Below are positions 1 through 7,083 of a stretch of DNA of 64,000 bases, piece after piece. The notes under the pieces were generated by a model. The model was not told the origin of the DNA. It did not search any database and worked only from the letters and a program-made list of their open reading frames with translations. Position 1 is the stretch's first letter, and the number at the start of each line of letters is the position of its first letter. The stretch spans positions 124,001 to 188,000 of the forward strand of contig JBKBHS010000004.1 of NCBI GenBank assembly GCA_046299555.1, written 5' to 3'. The DNA comes from CALKJP01 sp046299555 (lineage in GTDB: Bacteria > Bacteroidota > Bacteroidia > JACCXN01). Both the position numbers and the translations under genes were made by a program.

Positions 1-1
1 T

Positions 2-502
2 TTTAATCGTAAAGCTGCTGCATGGACATTTGGTGCAACCATATTGGTATTAGGGGCTCCTACCGTATTTTTCTTTAACTATGGAGTTTTTGATGAATAC
101 GATTATTGGGCAGGAACAGTTTCATTAGTTGTTTTTGCATTGGCCGAAATAATATTATTTGCATGGGTATTTGGCATTGATAAAGGTTGGGCAGAAATTA
201 ATAAAGGCGCTGATATGAAAGTGCCCGTTATTTTCAAATATGTTATTAAATATGTTACACCATTATTTTTATTAGCAGTTTTCATATTTAGCTTACCCGG
301 CATTTGGAATAAAATTTTAAATACTGATATTAAAGAAAAGTTAGCAGCAGCAACCGATCCAGCAGTGGTAGAAAATCTGGAAACACAAATGCTGTATGTT
401 AATTTTTCACGTTTGCTTTTAGTTGCATTATTTGCAGGTATTTCTTATTTAGTTTACGTTGCTTATAAAAAACGAATTAAAGAAGGGAGATTTACATCAT
501 GA
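2..502 (+). CDS. Sodium-dependent symporter (NSS family), 3' part
   Basis: This is the C-terminal 166 residues of a sodium-coupled transporter of the neurotransmitter:sodium symporter (NSS/SNF) family, which imports amino acids or related solutes across the inner membrane. The reading frame is open through the left edge of the window, so the true start lies outside. Visible are about four hydrophobic helices, the last being LLLVALFAGISYLVYVAYKK, followed by a short basic tail. The spacing of helices and the motif around YDYWAGT fit the last helices of NSS proteins. Its stop codon overlaps the start of a tiny membrane protein (ATGA), the arrangement known for NSS transporters with a small accessory subunit. 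The substrate cannot be told from this part. Confidence 0.8.
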   Translation, partial: FNRKAAAWTFGATILVLGAPTVFFFNYGVFDEYDYWAGTVSLVVFALAEIILFAWVFGIDKGWAEINKGADMKVPVIFKYVIKYVTPLFLLAVFIFSLPGIWNKILNTDIKEKLAAATDPAVVENLETQMLYVNFSRLLLVALFAGISYLVYVAYKKRIKEGRFTS

Positions 503-642
503 GTACAGCGGCACTTACAATGATGCTTGTTACGCAAATTACCGTAATATGCATTACCGGATTTTTCTTTTACAAGGTTTTAACTACTAAACCTAAGCCT
601 GAGCCGGATTCATATTGCGAAAATGATGATGAGCCAAGATAA
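499..642 (+). CDS. Small single-helix membrane protein, probable symporter accessory subunit
   Basis: A 47-residue protein starting at the ATG that overlaps the transporter stop (ATGA). It has one hydrophobic helix (about residues 5-26) and a hydrophilic acidic tail ending in ENDDEPR. Size, single helix, position and overlap match the MetS-like small subunits that accompany NSS transporters such as the methionine/alanine importer MetPS. The overlap implies translational coupling and equimolar production with the transporter. The family assignment is by context and general resemblance; no conserved catalytic motif exists to confirm it. Confidence 0.65.
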   Translation: MSTAALTMMLVTQITVICITGFFFYKVLTTKPKPEPDSYCENDDEPR

Positions 643-670
643 ATAGCCATATTTTATATCAAAATTCAAC

Positions 671-1606
671 ATGAGTTTTGTAAAAGATTTTCTAACGTTT
701 AATAAACGCGAAAGAAATGGGTTATTTGTTTTGTCATTCATAATAGTTGTATTAGTAATATTTAATTTTTGGTTAAGCTTTTCAGAAGATAATCATTCAC
801 AACCGGATTTTACTGCATTTGAAAAATCTATCAAAGATTTTTATAATTCTTCTAATTGTAACACTACAAAGTTTATTACAGATTCAGTTACTACAACAGA
901 AAATGATAGTTTAATTGTTCAACCCGAATTATTTGTTTTTAACCCCAATACCTCGTCTGATAATGATTTTCAAAAACTCGGCCTAAATTCCAAGCAAATA
1001 AATAATATCAGAAATTATTTAGAAAAAGCAGGCTCATTTCGTTTTAAAGAAGACTTTGGAAAGCTGTATGCAATTGGAGATTCTTTGTATGCAATTCTTC
1101 AGCCTTACATCGATTTGCCTGATAAAGAAAGCTATTATGCATCAAAAAAAGCTTCCTATAACAAACAAGAATATCCTAAACAAGAAATACAAAAAGTTCA
1201 AAAACCATTACTGGAATTAAATAATGCTGATTCGCTTCAATTGATAGAAATAAAAGGAATTGGACCCGCTTTTGCTTCCCGTATAATAAAATACAGAAAT
1301 CGTTTAGGAGGTTTTCAGCGGGTGGAACAACTTATGGAAGTTTATGGAATGAAAGAAGAACAATTTGAACTTATTAAAAGCCAGGTAAAAGTTAATCCCG
1401 ATGTTATAATAAAAATCAATATAAATAGCTGTACGGCAGAAGTACTTAAAAATCATCCCTACGTTAATAATTGGAACATTGCCAATGCATTAATAAATTA
1501 CCGTAAAAAACATGGGATGTTTAAATCAGTTGAAGAGATTAAAAAGTGCGATTTGGTAAATGATGAATTATACCTTAAACTTGCACCTTATTTGACATTA
1601 GATTAA
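671..1606 (+). CDS. Membrane-anchored helix-hairpin-helix (ComEA-like) protein
   Basis: A 311-residue protein with an N-terminal membrane helix (about residues 17-36) and three helix-hairpin-helix units. The clearest is in the middle, around IEIKGIGPAFASRIIKYR, the classic GIGPxxAxxI non-sequence-specific DNA-binding hairpin seen in ComEA and the UvrC C-terminus; weaker copies lie near residues 95-145 and 245-305. The family is usually an anchored DNA-binding protein, in competent bacteria a DNA receptor, but no other competence gene is nearby. It sits 12 bases before apt and probably shares its transcript. DNA binding is inferred from the motif; a competence role is not shown. Confidence 0.7.
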   Translation: MSFVKDFLTFNKRERNGLFVLSFIIVVLVIFNFWLSFSEDNHSQPDFTAFEKSIKDFYNSSNCNTTKFITDSVTTTENDSLIVQPELFVFNPNTSSDNDFQKLGLNSKQINNIRNYLEKAGSFRFKEDFGKLYAIGDSLYAILQPYIDLPDKESYYASKKASYNKQEYPKQEIQKVQKPLLELNNADSLQLIEIKGIGPAFASRIIKYRNRLGGFQRVEQLMEVYGMKEEQFELIKSQVKVNPDVIIKININSCTAEVLKNHPYVNNWNIANALINYRKKHGMFKSVEEIKKCDLVNDELYLKLAPYLTLD

Positions 1607-1618
1607 TACAATTATTAC

Positions 1619-2149
1619 ATGTTGCAAGAGCGTTTAAAACGAGCCATTCGAAATGTTCCGGATTTTCCGAAACCAGGTATTTTATTTAAAGACATTACCC
1701 CTATTTTATTAGATCCCGAATTATGCAGAGATATTGTTTTAGAATTTAAAAACAGATTTGAAAATAATAAAATTGATGCAATAGTTGGAGTAGAAAGCAG
1801 AGGATTTTTATTTGGAATGCTAATGGCTCAAGAATTGAAAATACCATTTGTAACCATTAGAAAAGCAGGTAAATTACCCTACAAAACAATTTCATTCGAA
1901 TATACATTAGAATATGGTTCAGCAAAAATGGAAATGCATATTGACGCCATAAAACCCGGATGGAATGTATTGATACATGACGATTTACTTGCAACCGGTG
2001 GAACAGCTGCCGCCTCTGCCGAACTAATAAAAATGCAAAATGCCAATGTAGCCGGCTTTGCCTTTTTAGTTGAATTAACTTTTTTAAAAGGTAAAGAACG
2101 TTTAAACCAATACACGCCTAACATTGTTAGTTTAGTAAATTTTGATTAA
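1619..2149 (+). CDS. apt: Adenine phosphoribosyltransferase
   Basis: This 176-residue enzyme converts adenine and PRPP to AMP and pyrophosphate, the purine salvage step. The PRPP-binding loop is clear near residues 117-132 (VLIHDDLLATGGTAAA), with the paired Asp residues and the TGGT loop of type I phosphoribosyltransferases. The N-terminal PDFPKPGILFKDITP and VGVESRGFLFG segments are typical of Apt. Length is the usual 170-180 residues. No SD precedes the ATG, normal for Bacteroidota. It lies between the HhH gene and an acyl-CoA dehydrogenase gene with short gaps, so co-transcription is likely although the functions are unrelated. Confidence 0.96.
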   Translation: MLQERLKRAIRNVPDFPKPGILFKDITPILLDPELCRDIVLEFKNRFENNKIDAIVGVESRGFLFGMLMAQELKIPFVTIRKAGKLPYKTISFEYTLEYGSAKMEMHIDAIKPGWNVLIHDDLLATGGTAAASAELIKMQNANVAGFAFLVELTFLKGKERLNQYTPNIVSLVNFD

Positions 2150-2174
2150 TAAACCTTATAACTATTGATTAAAA

Positions 2175-3320
2175 ATGATGGATTTTAGCACTACCGAAAA
2201 TCAAAAAATGATCGCTGACATGGTTCGCGATTTTGCTGAAAAAAACATACGTCCAAAGTTTATGGAATGGGACGAAAAGCAAGAGTTCCCGCGCGATTTA
2301 TTTCGCAAAATGGGAGAATTAGGATTAATGGGCGTTTTAGTACCTCAAGAATATGGTGGTGCAGGTTTAAGTTACACTGAATATGTTACAGCTATTGTAG
2401 AAATAGCAAAAGTTTGCGGTTCTGTTGGTTTATCTATGGCTGCTCATAATTCGCTGTGCACCGGCCATATATTACAATTTGGTAACGAAGAACAAAAGAA
2501 AAAATATTTACCCAAATTAGCTACAGGAGAATGGATTGGAGCATGGGGCTTAACTGAAGCTAATACCGGTTCGGACGCTATGCGTATGAAATGCGTTGCA
2601 CACCAAGATGGCGATTATTGGGTAATTAACGGTACTAAAAATTGGATAACACACGGAATTTCAGGAGAAGTAGCTGTAGTCTTAGTTCGCACAGGAGAAT
2701 TGCTTGATTCGCATGGAATAACAGCATTTATAGTAGAACGTGGCACACCGGGCTTTTCAGGTGGTAAAAAAGAAAATAAGTTAGGCATGCGATGTTCCGA
2801 AACTGCAGAGTTAATATTCGATAATTGTCGCGTACACAAAAGCCAGATTTTAGGCAATGTAGGCGATGGCTTTGTACAAGCCATGAAAGTATTAGATGGA
2901 GGAAGAATTTCCATTGCAGCATTATCATTAGGAATTGCCAAAGGAGCCTACGAAGCTGCATTAAAATACTCTAAAGAACGCGAACAATTCGGGCAACCTA
3001 TTTCAAATTTTCAAGCAATTGCATTTAAACTGGCCGACATGGCAACTGAAATAGAAGCCGCATCATTATTAACTTATCAAGCAGCAGATTTAAAAAACAG
3101 AGGTGAAAAAGTAACTAAACAATCAGCATTCGCAAAATATTATGCCTCTGAAGTAAGCGTTAGAACAGCTACCGAAGCCATTCAAATTTTTGGGGGATAC
3201 GGTTATACCAAAGATTTTCCGGTAGAAAAATTCTATCGCGATGCTAAACTATGTACCATTGGCGAAGGAACATCCGAAATTCAAAAATTAGTAATTGCAA
3301 GAAATATTTTAAAAGATTAA
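2175..3320 (+). CDS. Acyl-CoA dehydrogenase
   Basis: A 381-residue flavoprotein of the short/medium-chain acyl-CoA dehydrogenase family, which introduces the trans-2,3 double bond into acyl-CoA and passes electrons to electron-transfer flavoprotein. The family signatures are present: GAWGLTEANTGSDA in the middle domain and the C-terminal block with EGTSEIQKLVIARNI, whose first Glu (about residue 364) occupies the catalytic-base position of short/medium-chain enzymes. There is no extra domain. Two adjacent ATG codons (2175 and 2178) could start it; the difference is one residue. The acyl chain preference (butyryl, isovaleryl or other) cannot be decided from the sequence. Confidence 0.92.
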   Translation: MMDFSTTENQKMIADMVRDFAEKNIRPKFMEWDEKQEFPRDLFRKMGELGLMGVLVPQEYGGAGLSYTEYVTAIVEIAKVCGSVGLSMAAHNSLCTGHILQFGNEEQKKKYLPKLATGEWIGAWGLTEANTGSDAMRMKCVAHQDGDYWVINGTKNWITHGISGEVAVVLVRTGELLDSHGITAFIVERGTPGFSGGKKENKLGMRCSETAELIFDNCRVHKSQILGNVGDGFVQAMKVLDGGRISIAALSLGIAKGAYEAALKYSKEREQFGQPISNFQAIAFKLADMATEIEAASLLTYQAADLKNRGEKVTKQSAFAKYYASEVSVRTATEAIQIFGGYGYTKDFPVEKFYRDAKLCTIGEGTSEIQKLVIARNILKD

Positions 3321-3352
3321 TTTGGAAAATATAAAAGCTTACCATATCTTCG
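3321..3352 (+). promoter_or_regulatory. Candidate promoter for rpsU
   Basis: TTTG at 3321-3324 and TATCTTCG at 3345-3352 are 20 bases apart. This fits the Bacteroidota housekeeping promoter (TTTG near -33, TAnnTTTG near -7) with one mismatch in the -7 element. It directly follows the stop of the acyl-CoA dehydrogenase gene and would give rpsU a leader of about 30 bases. Confidence 0.45.
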
Positions 3353-3369
3353 CAGCCCTAAAACCATTT

Positions 3370-3378
3370 AAGGAGGTG
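3370..3378 (+). promoter_or_regulatory. Strong Shine-Dalgarno before rpsU
   Basis: AAGGAGGTG lies 8 bases before the rpsU ATG and is complementary over nine bases to the usual 3' tail of 16S rRNA. Neighbouring genes such as apt, rplK, rplA and recA have nothing comparable. In Flavobacterium johnsoniae the anti-SD is held by bS21, bS18 and bS6, and rpsU is known to carry a strong SD that lets ribosomes lacking bS21 make more of it. The same autoregulation is inferred here. Confidence 0.8.
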
Positions 3379-3386
3379 TATTAAAA

Positions 3387-3578
3387 ATGATAATTGTACC
3401 CGTAAAAGAAGGCGAAACAATAGAAAAAGCCTTAAAAAAGTTTAAAAAGAAATTTGAAAAAACAGGTATAGTAAAAGAACTTCGCGAACGCCAAAAATAT
3501 ACCAAACCTTCTGTTAAAAGAAGAGAACAAATTATTAGAGCGATTTATCGCGAAAAAATGAAGCAATTAGAAGAATAG
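3387..3578 (+). CDS. rpsU: 30S ribosomal protein bS21
   Basis: A 63-residue, highly basic small-subunit protein with the bS21 hallmarks: an N-terminal strand, the KALKKFKKKFEKTG helix and a basic C-terminal helix with KRREQIIRAIYREK. In Bacteroidia bS21 helps sequester the anti-SD tail of 16S rRNA. Tyr54 is present here and, from memory, corresponds to the bS21 tyrosine reported to stack on that tail in the F. johnsoniae ribosome. The gene has its own candidate promoter, an unusually strong SD, and is followed by a long hairpin, so it looks like a separately controlled unit between the acyl-CoA dehydrogenase and the recombinase gene. Confidence 0.95.
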   Translation: MIIVPVKEGETIEKALKKFKKKFEKTGIVKELRERQKYTKPSVKRREQIIRAIYREKMKQLEE

Positions 3579-3603
3579 TAACCTATTTATAGTTTCAATT
3601 TTT

Positions 3604-3657
3604 TTTTACCCCGATTAATTAACTTTTTTTTAAAAGTTAAGTATAATCGGGGTAAAA
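3604..3657 (+). promoter_or_regulatory. Long hairpin between rpsU and the recombinase gene
   Basis: A 14-bp perfect inverted repeat, TTTTACCCCGATTA (3604-3617) against TAATCGGGGTAAAA (3644-3657), encloses a second perfect arm pair, TTAACTTTT against AAAAGTTAA. The outer arm ends 7 bases before the recombinase ATG at 3665. It lacks the downstream U-run of an ordinary terminator on the plus strand, though it may still end rpsU transcripts. It could also hide the start region of the following gene. Structure is seen; function is inferred. Confidence 0.6.
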
Positions 3658-3664
3658 TATTTAT

Positions 3665-4546
3665 ATGCCTTACCAATCTTTCATAGAGTATTTAAAATTT
3701 CAAAAGCGTGCATCTATACATACTGTTAAAGCATATCAAAAAGACTTAGAACAATTTTTTCAATACCTTGATAACAATTACCATATCTCATTACCGGAGC
3801 AAGTTGAAAGTACTTATGTAAGAAGTTGGATGGCATACTTAATGCAAAGTGGAATTACCCCAAAAGCAATGAATCGAAAAATTTCAACTTTACGAAGCTT
3901 TTTTACCTACCTTGTTAAACAACAAAAATTACACAAAAATCCCATATCTAAAATTGTAGCCCCAAAAATACCCAAACGATTACCTTCATTTGTCCCCAAA
4001 AATAATATGGATGATTTATTCAAAAACATCCATTTTTCAGATGATTATAAGGGCAAAAGAGACGAATTGATTATCGATATTTTTTATAGCACCGGTATTC
4101 GTTTAAGCGAATTAATTAATTTAAAAAAAACAGATATTGATACAATCAATCACACTATAAAAGTTTTAGGGAAAAGAAGTAAAGAACGAATAATTCCATT
4201 AAATGAAAACCTAATCATAAAAATTAATGAGTTTTTAAAATTCACAGAAACCAAAATAAAGTCAAGTGAAAACTATCTTTTTTTAACAGAAAAAGGAAAG
4301 AAAATTTCTCCGCGTCTTGTTTACACAATCGTAAATACTTACCTTAGCAGAGTAGCAACCATTAAACAAAAAAGTCCGCACGTGCTAAGGCACACATTTG
4401 CAACACACATGCTCGAAAACGGAGCCGATATTAATGCAATAAAAGAGTTGCTCGGACATTCAAGTTTAGCAGCTACACAAATTTATACACATAATACTAT
4501 TGAAAAATTAAAAAAAGTTTATGATAAAGCCCATCCAAGGGAATAA
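3665..4546 (+). CDS. xerC: Tyrosine recombinase XerC/XerD family
   Basis: A 293-residue site-specific recombinase, the usual length of the Xer proteins that resolve chromosome dimers at dif. The N-terminal SAM-like core-binding domain spans about residues 1-90 and the catalytic domain about 105-293. All active-site residues are visible: Arg146 (STGIRLSEL), Lys170, His239 and Arg242 (HVLRHTFATHML), His265 (LLGHSSLAATQIYTH) and nucleophile Tyr274. There is no adjacent phage or integron cargo, and it lies between rpsU and hpf, a position that suits a chromosomal Xer protein rather than a mobile integrase. XerC versus XerD cannot be separated without comparison. Confidence 0.88.
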   Translation: MPYQSFIEYLKFQKRASIHTVKAYQKDLEQFFQYLDNNYHISLPEQVESTYVRSWMAYLMQSGITPKAMNRKISTLRSFFTYLVKQQKLHKNPISKIVAPKIPKRLPSFVPKNNMDDLFKNIHFSDDYKGKRDELIIDIFYSTGIRLSELINLKKTDIDTINHTIKVLGKRSKERIIPLNENLIIKINEFLKFTETKIKSSENYLFLTEKGKKISPRLVYTIVNTYLSRVATIKQKSPHVLRHTFATHMLENGADINAIKELLGHSSLAATQIYTHNTIEKLKKVYDKAHPRE

Positions 4547-4565
4547 TGTTTAATATTTAAATACC

Positions 4566-4570
4566 GGAGG
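4566..4570 (+). promoter_or_regulatory. Shine-Dalgarno before hpf
   Basis: GGAGG ends 7 bases before the hpf ATG, good SD spacing in a genome where most genes have none. It is the second SD-bearing gene within 1.2 kb, after rpsU, and also encodes a ribosome-bound factor. Confidence 0.7.
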
Positions 4571-4577
4571 AAATCAC

Positions 4578-4877
4578 ATGGACATTAAAATTCAATCCAT
4601 TCACTTCGATGCAGATAAAAAATTAATCGCATTTATCGAAGAAAAAGTAAAAAAACTTGCCAAGTATCATGATGGTATTATTGGAGCAGAAGTTTTTTTG
4701 AGATTAGAAAAGAATAGCGAAAAAGAAAATAAAATTACCGAAATTAAATTATTAGTTCCCGGAAGCGATGTATTTGCTAAACGTCAATGTACTACTTTCG
4801 AAGAAGCAACCGATTTATCAGTAGAGGCTATTGCCACTCAACTAAAAAAACAAAAAGAAAAAGCAAGAGGAATGTAA
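4578..4877 (+). CDS. hpf: Ribosome hibernation promoting factor (short HPF/RaiA)
   Basis: A 99-residue protein of the HPF/RaiA (sigma-54 modulation) family. It binds the decoding centre of idle 30S subunits and drives hibernation or blocks translation in stationary phase. The beta-alpha-beta-beta-beta-alpha pattern is readable: IKIQSIHFDADKKLIAFIEEKVKKL, then the strands around GAEVFLRLE and ITEIKLLVPGSDVFAKRQ, then a Lys-rich C-terminal helix. It lacks the C-terminal dimerisation domain of long HPF. The gene is SD-led and lies between the recombinase gene and the tRNA-tuf block. Link to ribosome state through its SD is inference. Confidence 0.9.
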   Translation: MDIKIQSIHFDADKKLIAFIEEKVKKLAKYHDGIIGAEVFLRLEKNSEKENKITEIKLLVPGSDVFAKRQCTTFEEATDLSVEAIATQLKKQKEKARGM

Positions 4878-4957
4878 TTTTTTTTATTGATTTTCAGCAA
4901 AATGCTAATATATTGTTAATTTATAGAAAAAAAATCCCAAAAAAGCAATACATTTTT

Positions 4958-4988
4958 TTTGCATAGCAATAAAACTTTTATACATTTG
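4958..4988 (+). promoter_or_regulatory. Promoter of the tRNA-tuf operon
   Basis: TTTG (4958-4961), 19 bases, then TACATTTG (4981-4988): a perfect match to the Bacteroidota consensus TTTG-N19-TAnnTTTG. Transcription would start near 4993-4996, about 65 bases before the first tRNA. Strength fits the genes served (four tRNAs and tuf). Confidence 0.8.
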
Positions 4989-5019
4989 CAGTCCCTTTTC
5001 GTAGGGGCTGCTTTTTTTT
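4988..5019 (+). terminator. Intrinsic terminator overlapping the tRNA-tuf promoter
   Basis: GCAGTCCC (4988-4995), an 8-base loop, GGGGCTGC (5004-5011) and eight T. One G-U pair; all others are Watson-Crick. The stem begins at the last base of the -7 element of the downstream promoter, so transcripts from hpf read through this promoter and then stop, while transcripts begun here contain only part of the stem. Confidence 0.7.
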
Positions 5020-5060
5020 GTGCTTAAAAACGAACAGAAATTAGCGGTATTAAAGGAAAA

Positions 5061-5134
5061 GCCGATGTAGCTCAGTTGGCCAGAGCAGCTGATTTGTAAT
5101 CAGCTGGTCGGGGGTTCGAATCCCTCCATCGGCT
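5061..5134 (+). tRNA. tRNA-Thr (anticodon TGT)
   Basis: Acceptor arms GCCGATG and CATCGGC pair fully, the D-arm has GCTC/GAGC, the anticodon stem GCTGA/TCAGC encloses TTTGTAA, giving TGT for threonine, and the T-loop TTCGAAT is present. CCA is not encoded. First of four tightly spaced tRNA genes before tuf. Confidence 0.95.
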
Positions 5135-5162
5135 CAGTTCTTTATATATTGAAATTTGGGAA

Positions 5163-5243
5163 GGGGAGATACCAGAGTGGCCAAATGGGACGGACTGTAA
5201 ATCCGTTGCGAAAGCTTCGAAGGTTCGAATCCTTCTCTCCCCA
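5163..5243 (+). tRNA. tRNA-Tyr (anticodon GTA)
   Basis: Acceptor GGGGAGA/TCTCCCC, anticodon loop CTGTAAA (GTA, tyrosine), a long variable arm as in bacterial class II tRNAs (81 bases in total), T-loop TTCGAAT. CCA is not encoded. Confidence 0.95.
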
Positions 5244-5254
5244 CACAAGTATAA

Positions 5255-5327
5255 GCGGAAGTAGCTCATTTGGTAGAGCATCAGCCTTCCAAGCTGAGGG
5301 TGGCGGGTTCGAGCCCCGTCTTCCGCT
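5255..5327 (+). tRNA. tRNA-Gly (anticodon TCC)
   Basis: Acceptor GCGGAAG/CTTCCGC, D-arm with GGTAGAGC, anticodon stem CAGCC/GGCTG-like pairing around CTTCCAA giving TCC, glycine; T-arm GCGGG/CCCGT with TTCGAGC loop. CCA is not encoded. Confidence 0.95.
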
Positions 5328-5379
5328 CTAAATATTAAGTTTGAGTTAAATTGGTTTTACGAGTTTTACTCGAACTAAA

Positions 5380-5452
<73 letters not shown>

Positions 5453-5512
5453 CAAACGTGCTTTTAAGAATTTTTATTAAATAAATTGAATTAAATTTTA
5501 TAACACTAAATT

Positions 5513-6700
5513 ATGGCTAAAGAAAAATTTGATCGTTCCAAACCGCACGTAAACATTGGAACAATCGGTCACGTAGACCACGGTAAAACAACCTTAACAG
5601 CTGCAATTACTGCTGTACTTGCAAATAAAGGGTTAGCAGAAAAAAGAGATTTCTCTTCAATCGACAACGCTCCTGAAGAAAAAGAAAGAGGTATTACTAT
5701 CAATACTTCTCACGTTGAGTATCAAACATCTAACCGTCACTATGCTCACGTTGACTGTCCTGGTCACGCTGACTATGTTAAAAACATGGTTACCGGTGCT
5801 GCTCAAATGGATGGAGCTATCCTTGTTGTAGCTGCTACTGATGGTCCAATGCCACAAACTCGTGAGCACATCCTTTTAGCTCGTCAGGTTGGTGTACCTA
5901 AAATTGTTGTATTCATGAATAAAGTAGACATGGTTGATGACCCTGAGTTATTAGACCTTGTTGAAATGGAAATTCGTGAATTATTAAGTTTCTATGAATT
6001 TGATGGTGATAACACTCCAATAATTCGTGGTTCAGCTCTTGGTGCTTTAAACGGTGAACCTAAATGGGTTGCTACTGTAGAAGCATTAATGGATGCTGTT
6101 GATACATATATTCCGCTTCCTCCACGCGAAGTTGATAAACCATTCTTAATGCCTGTTGAAGACGTATTTACTATTACAGGTCGTGGTACAGTTGCTACCG
6201 GACGTATTGAAACAGGTGTTGTTAATACCGGTGATGAAGTAGAAATTATCGGTATGCAAGCTGAAAAACTTAAATCAACAATTACCGGAGTAGAAATGTT
6301 CCGTAAAATATTAGACAGAGGCGAAGCCGGTGATAACGTTGGTTTATTATTACGTGGTATCGATAAAAAAGATATCCGTAGAGGTATGGTAATTTGTAAA
6401 CCAGGTTCAATTACTCCACATACAGAATTTAAAGCTGAGGTTTATGTATTAAAGAAAGAAGAAGGTGGACGTCATACTCCATTCCAAAATAAATACCGTC
6501 CTCAGTTCTATTTAAGAACAACTGACGTAACAGGAGAAATTTATTTACCAGAAGGAACAGAAATGGTAATGCCTGGAGATAACGTTACTATTACAGTTAA
6601 ATTAATCCAACCAGTTGCTCTAAATAAAGGATTACGTTTTGCTATCCGTGAAGGTGGTAGAACAATTGGAGCCGGTCAGGTAACTGAAATTTTAAAATAA
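5513..6700 (+). CDS. tuf: Elongation factor Tu
   Basis: The 395-residue GTPase that delivers aminoacyl-tRNA to the ribosome. The G domain has all nucleotide motifs: GHVDHGKTT (P-loop, near residues 19-27), the RGITI switch I region, DCPGH, and NKVD. Domain II begins near residue 205 (PFLMPVEDVFTITGRGTVATGR) and domain III ends in GGRTIGAGQVTEIL. It lies after four tRNA genes and before tRNA-Trp and secE, the tRNA-tuf-tRNA-secE order common in bacteria. A 9-bp hairpin follows its stop. No SD is seen. Confidence 0.99.
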   Translation: MAKEKFDRSKPHVNIGTIGHVDHGKTTLTAAITAVLANKGLAEKRDFSSIDNAPEEKERGITINTSHVEYQTSNRHYAHVDCPGHADYVKNMVTGAAQMDGAILVVAATDGPMPQTREHILLARQVGVPKIVVFMNKVDMVDDPELLDLVEMEIRELLSFYEFDGDNTPIIRGSALGALNGEPKWVATVEALMDAVDTYIPLPPREVDKPFLMPVEDVFTITGRGTVATGRIETGVVNTGDEVEIIGMQAEKLKSTITGVEMFRKILDRGEAGDNVGLLLRGIDKKDIRRGMVICKPGSITPHTEFKAEVYVLKKEEGGRHTPFQNKYRPQFYLRTTDVTGEIYLPEGTEMVMPGDNVTITVKLIQPVALNKGLRFAIREGGRTIGAGQVTEILK

Positions 6701-6722
6701 AAACTCATTGGGAGACTGCTTA

Positions 6723-6752
6723 AAAGGTGCATTTGGAAACAAGTGCACCTTT
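6723..6752 (+). promoter_or_regulatory. Perfect hairpin between tuf and tRNA-Trp
   Basis: AAAGGTGCA (6723-6731) pairs perfectly with TGCACCTTT (6744-6752) around a 12-base loop. There is no following T-run, so it is more likely an RNA processing or 3'-end stabilising element in the tuf-tRNA-Trp-secE transcript than a terminator. Confidence 0.5.
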
Positions 6753-6776
6753 AGCTGCCCTAATGAATAACTCTTT

Positions 6777-6847
6777 ACGGGCGTAGTTCAAGGGTAGAAT
6801 AGAGGTCTCCAAAACCTTTGATGGGAGTTCGAATCTCTCCGCCCGTG
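6777..6847 (+). tRNA. tRNA-Trp (anticodon CCA)
   Basis: Acceptor ACGGGCG pairs with CGCCCGT, anticodon stem AGGT/ACCT encloses CTCCAAA (CCA, tryptophan), T-loop TTCGAAT. The terminal CCA is not encoded. It stands alone between tuf and secE, the conserved position for tRNA-Trp. Confidence 0.95.
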
Positions 6848-6867
6848 CAAAAAAAAATGATATTTAA

Positions 6868-7059
6868 ATGTCGAAAATTAAGACATATTTTGAAGAAACC
6901 TACAACGAGCTTGTAACTAAAGTATCTTGGCCTACATGGCAAGAGTTACAAAGCAGTGCTATAGTAGTAATGATTGCTTCGCTAATTATCGCATTAATTA
7001 TTTTTATAATGGATAAAAGCTTTAGCGAATTAATGAAAATATTTTATAACTCATTTTAA
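6868..7059 (+). CDS. secE: Preprotein translocase subunit SecE
   Basis: A 63-residue short-form SecE with an amphipathic N-terminal helix (YFEETYNELVTKVSWPTWQEL, the conserved KVxWPxxxE motif) and one membrane helix (residues about 32-47). It clamps SecY in the SecYEG channel of the inner membrane. It lies 20 bases after tRNA-Trp and 24 before nusG, the classical secE-nusG pair. It is short but single-helix SecE is normal outside enterobacteria. Confidence 0.95.
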   Translation: MSKIKTYFEETYNELVTKVSWPTWQELQSSAIVVMIASLIIALIIFIMDKSFSELMKIFYNSF

Positions 7060-7083
7060 TAGAATCGAAGTCTACCCACGAAT

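Noticed and set aside
3665..4546. Phage or integron integrase
   Set aside because: Length, flanking housekeeping genes and absence of cargo genes fit a chromosomal Xer protein better.
5072..5331. Possible proteins overlapping the tRNA genes
   Set aside because: Both strands show short frames over the tRNAs, but the cloverleaf folds explain the sequence fully.
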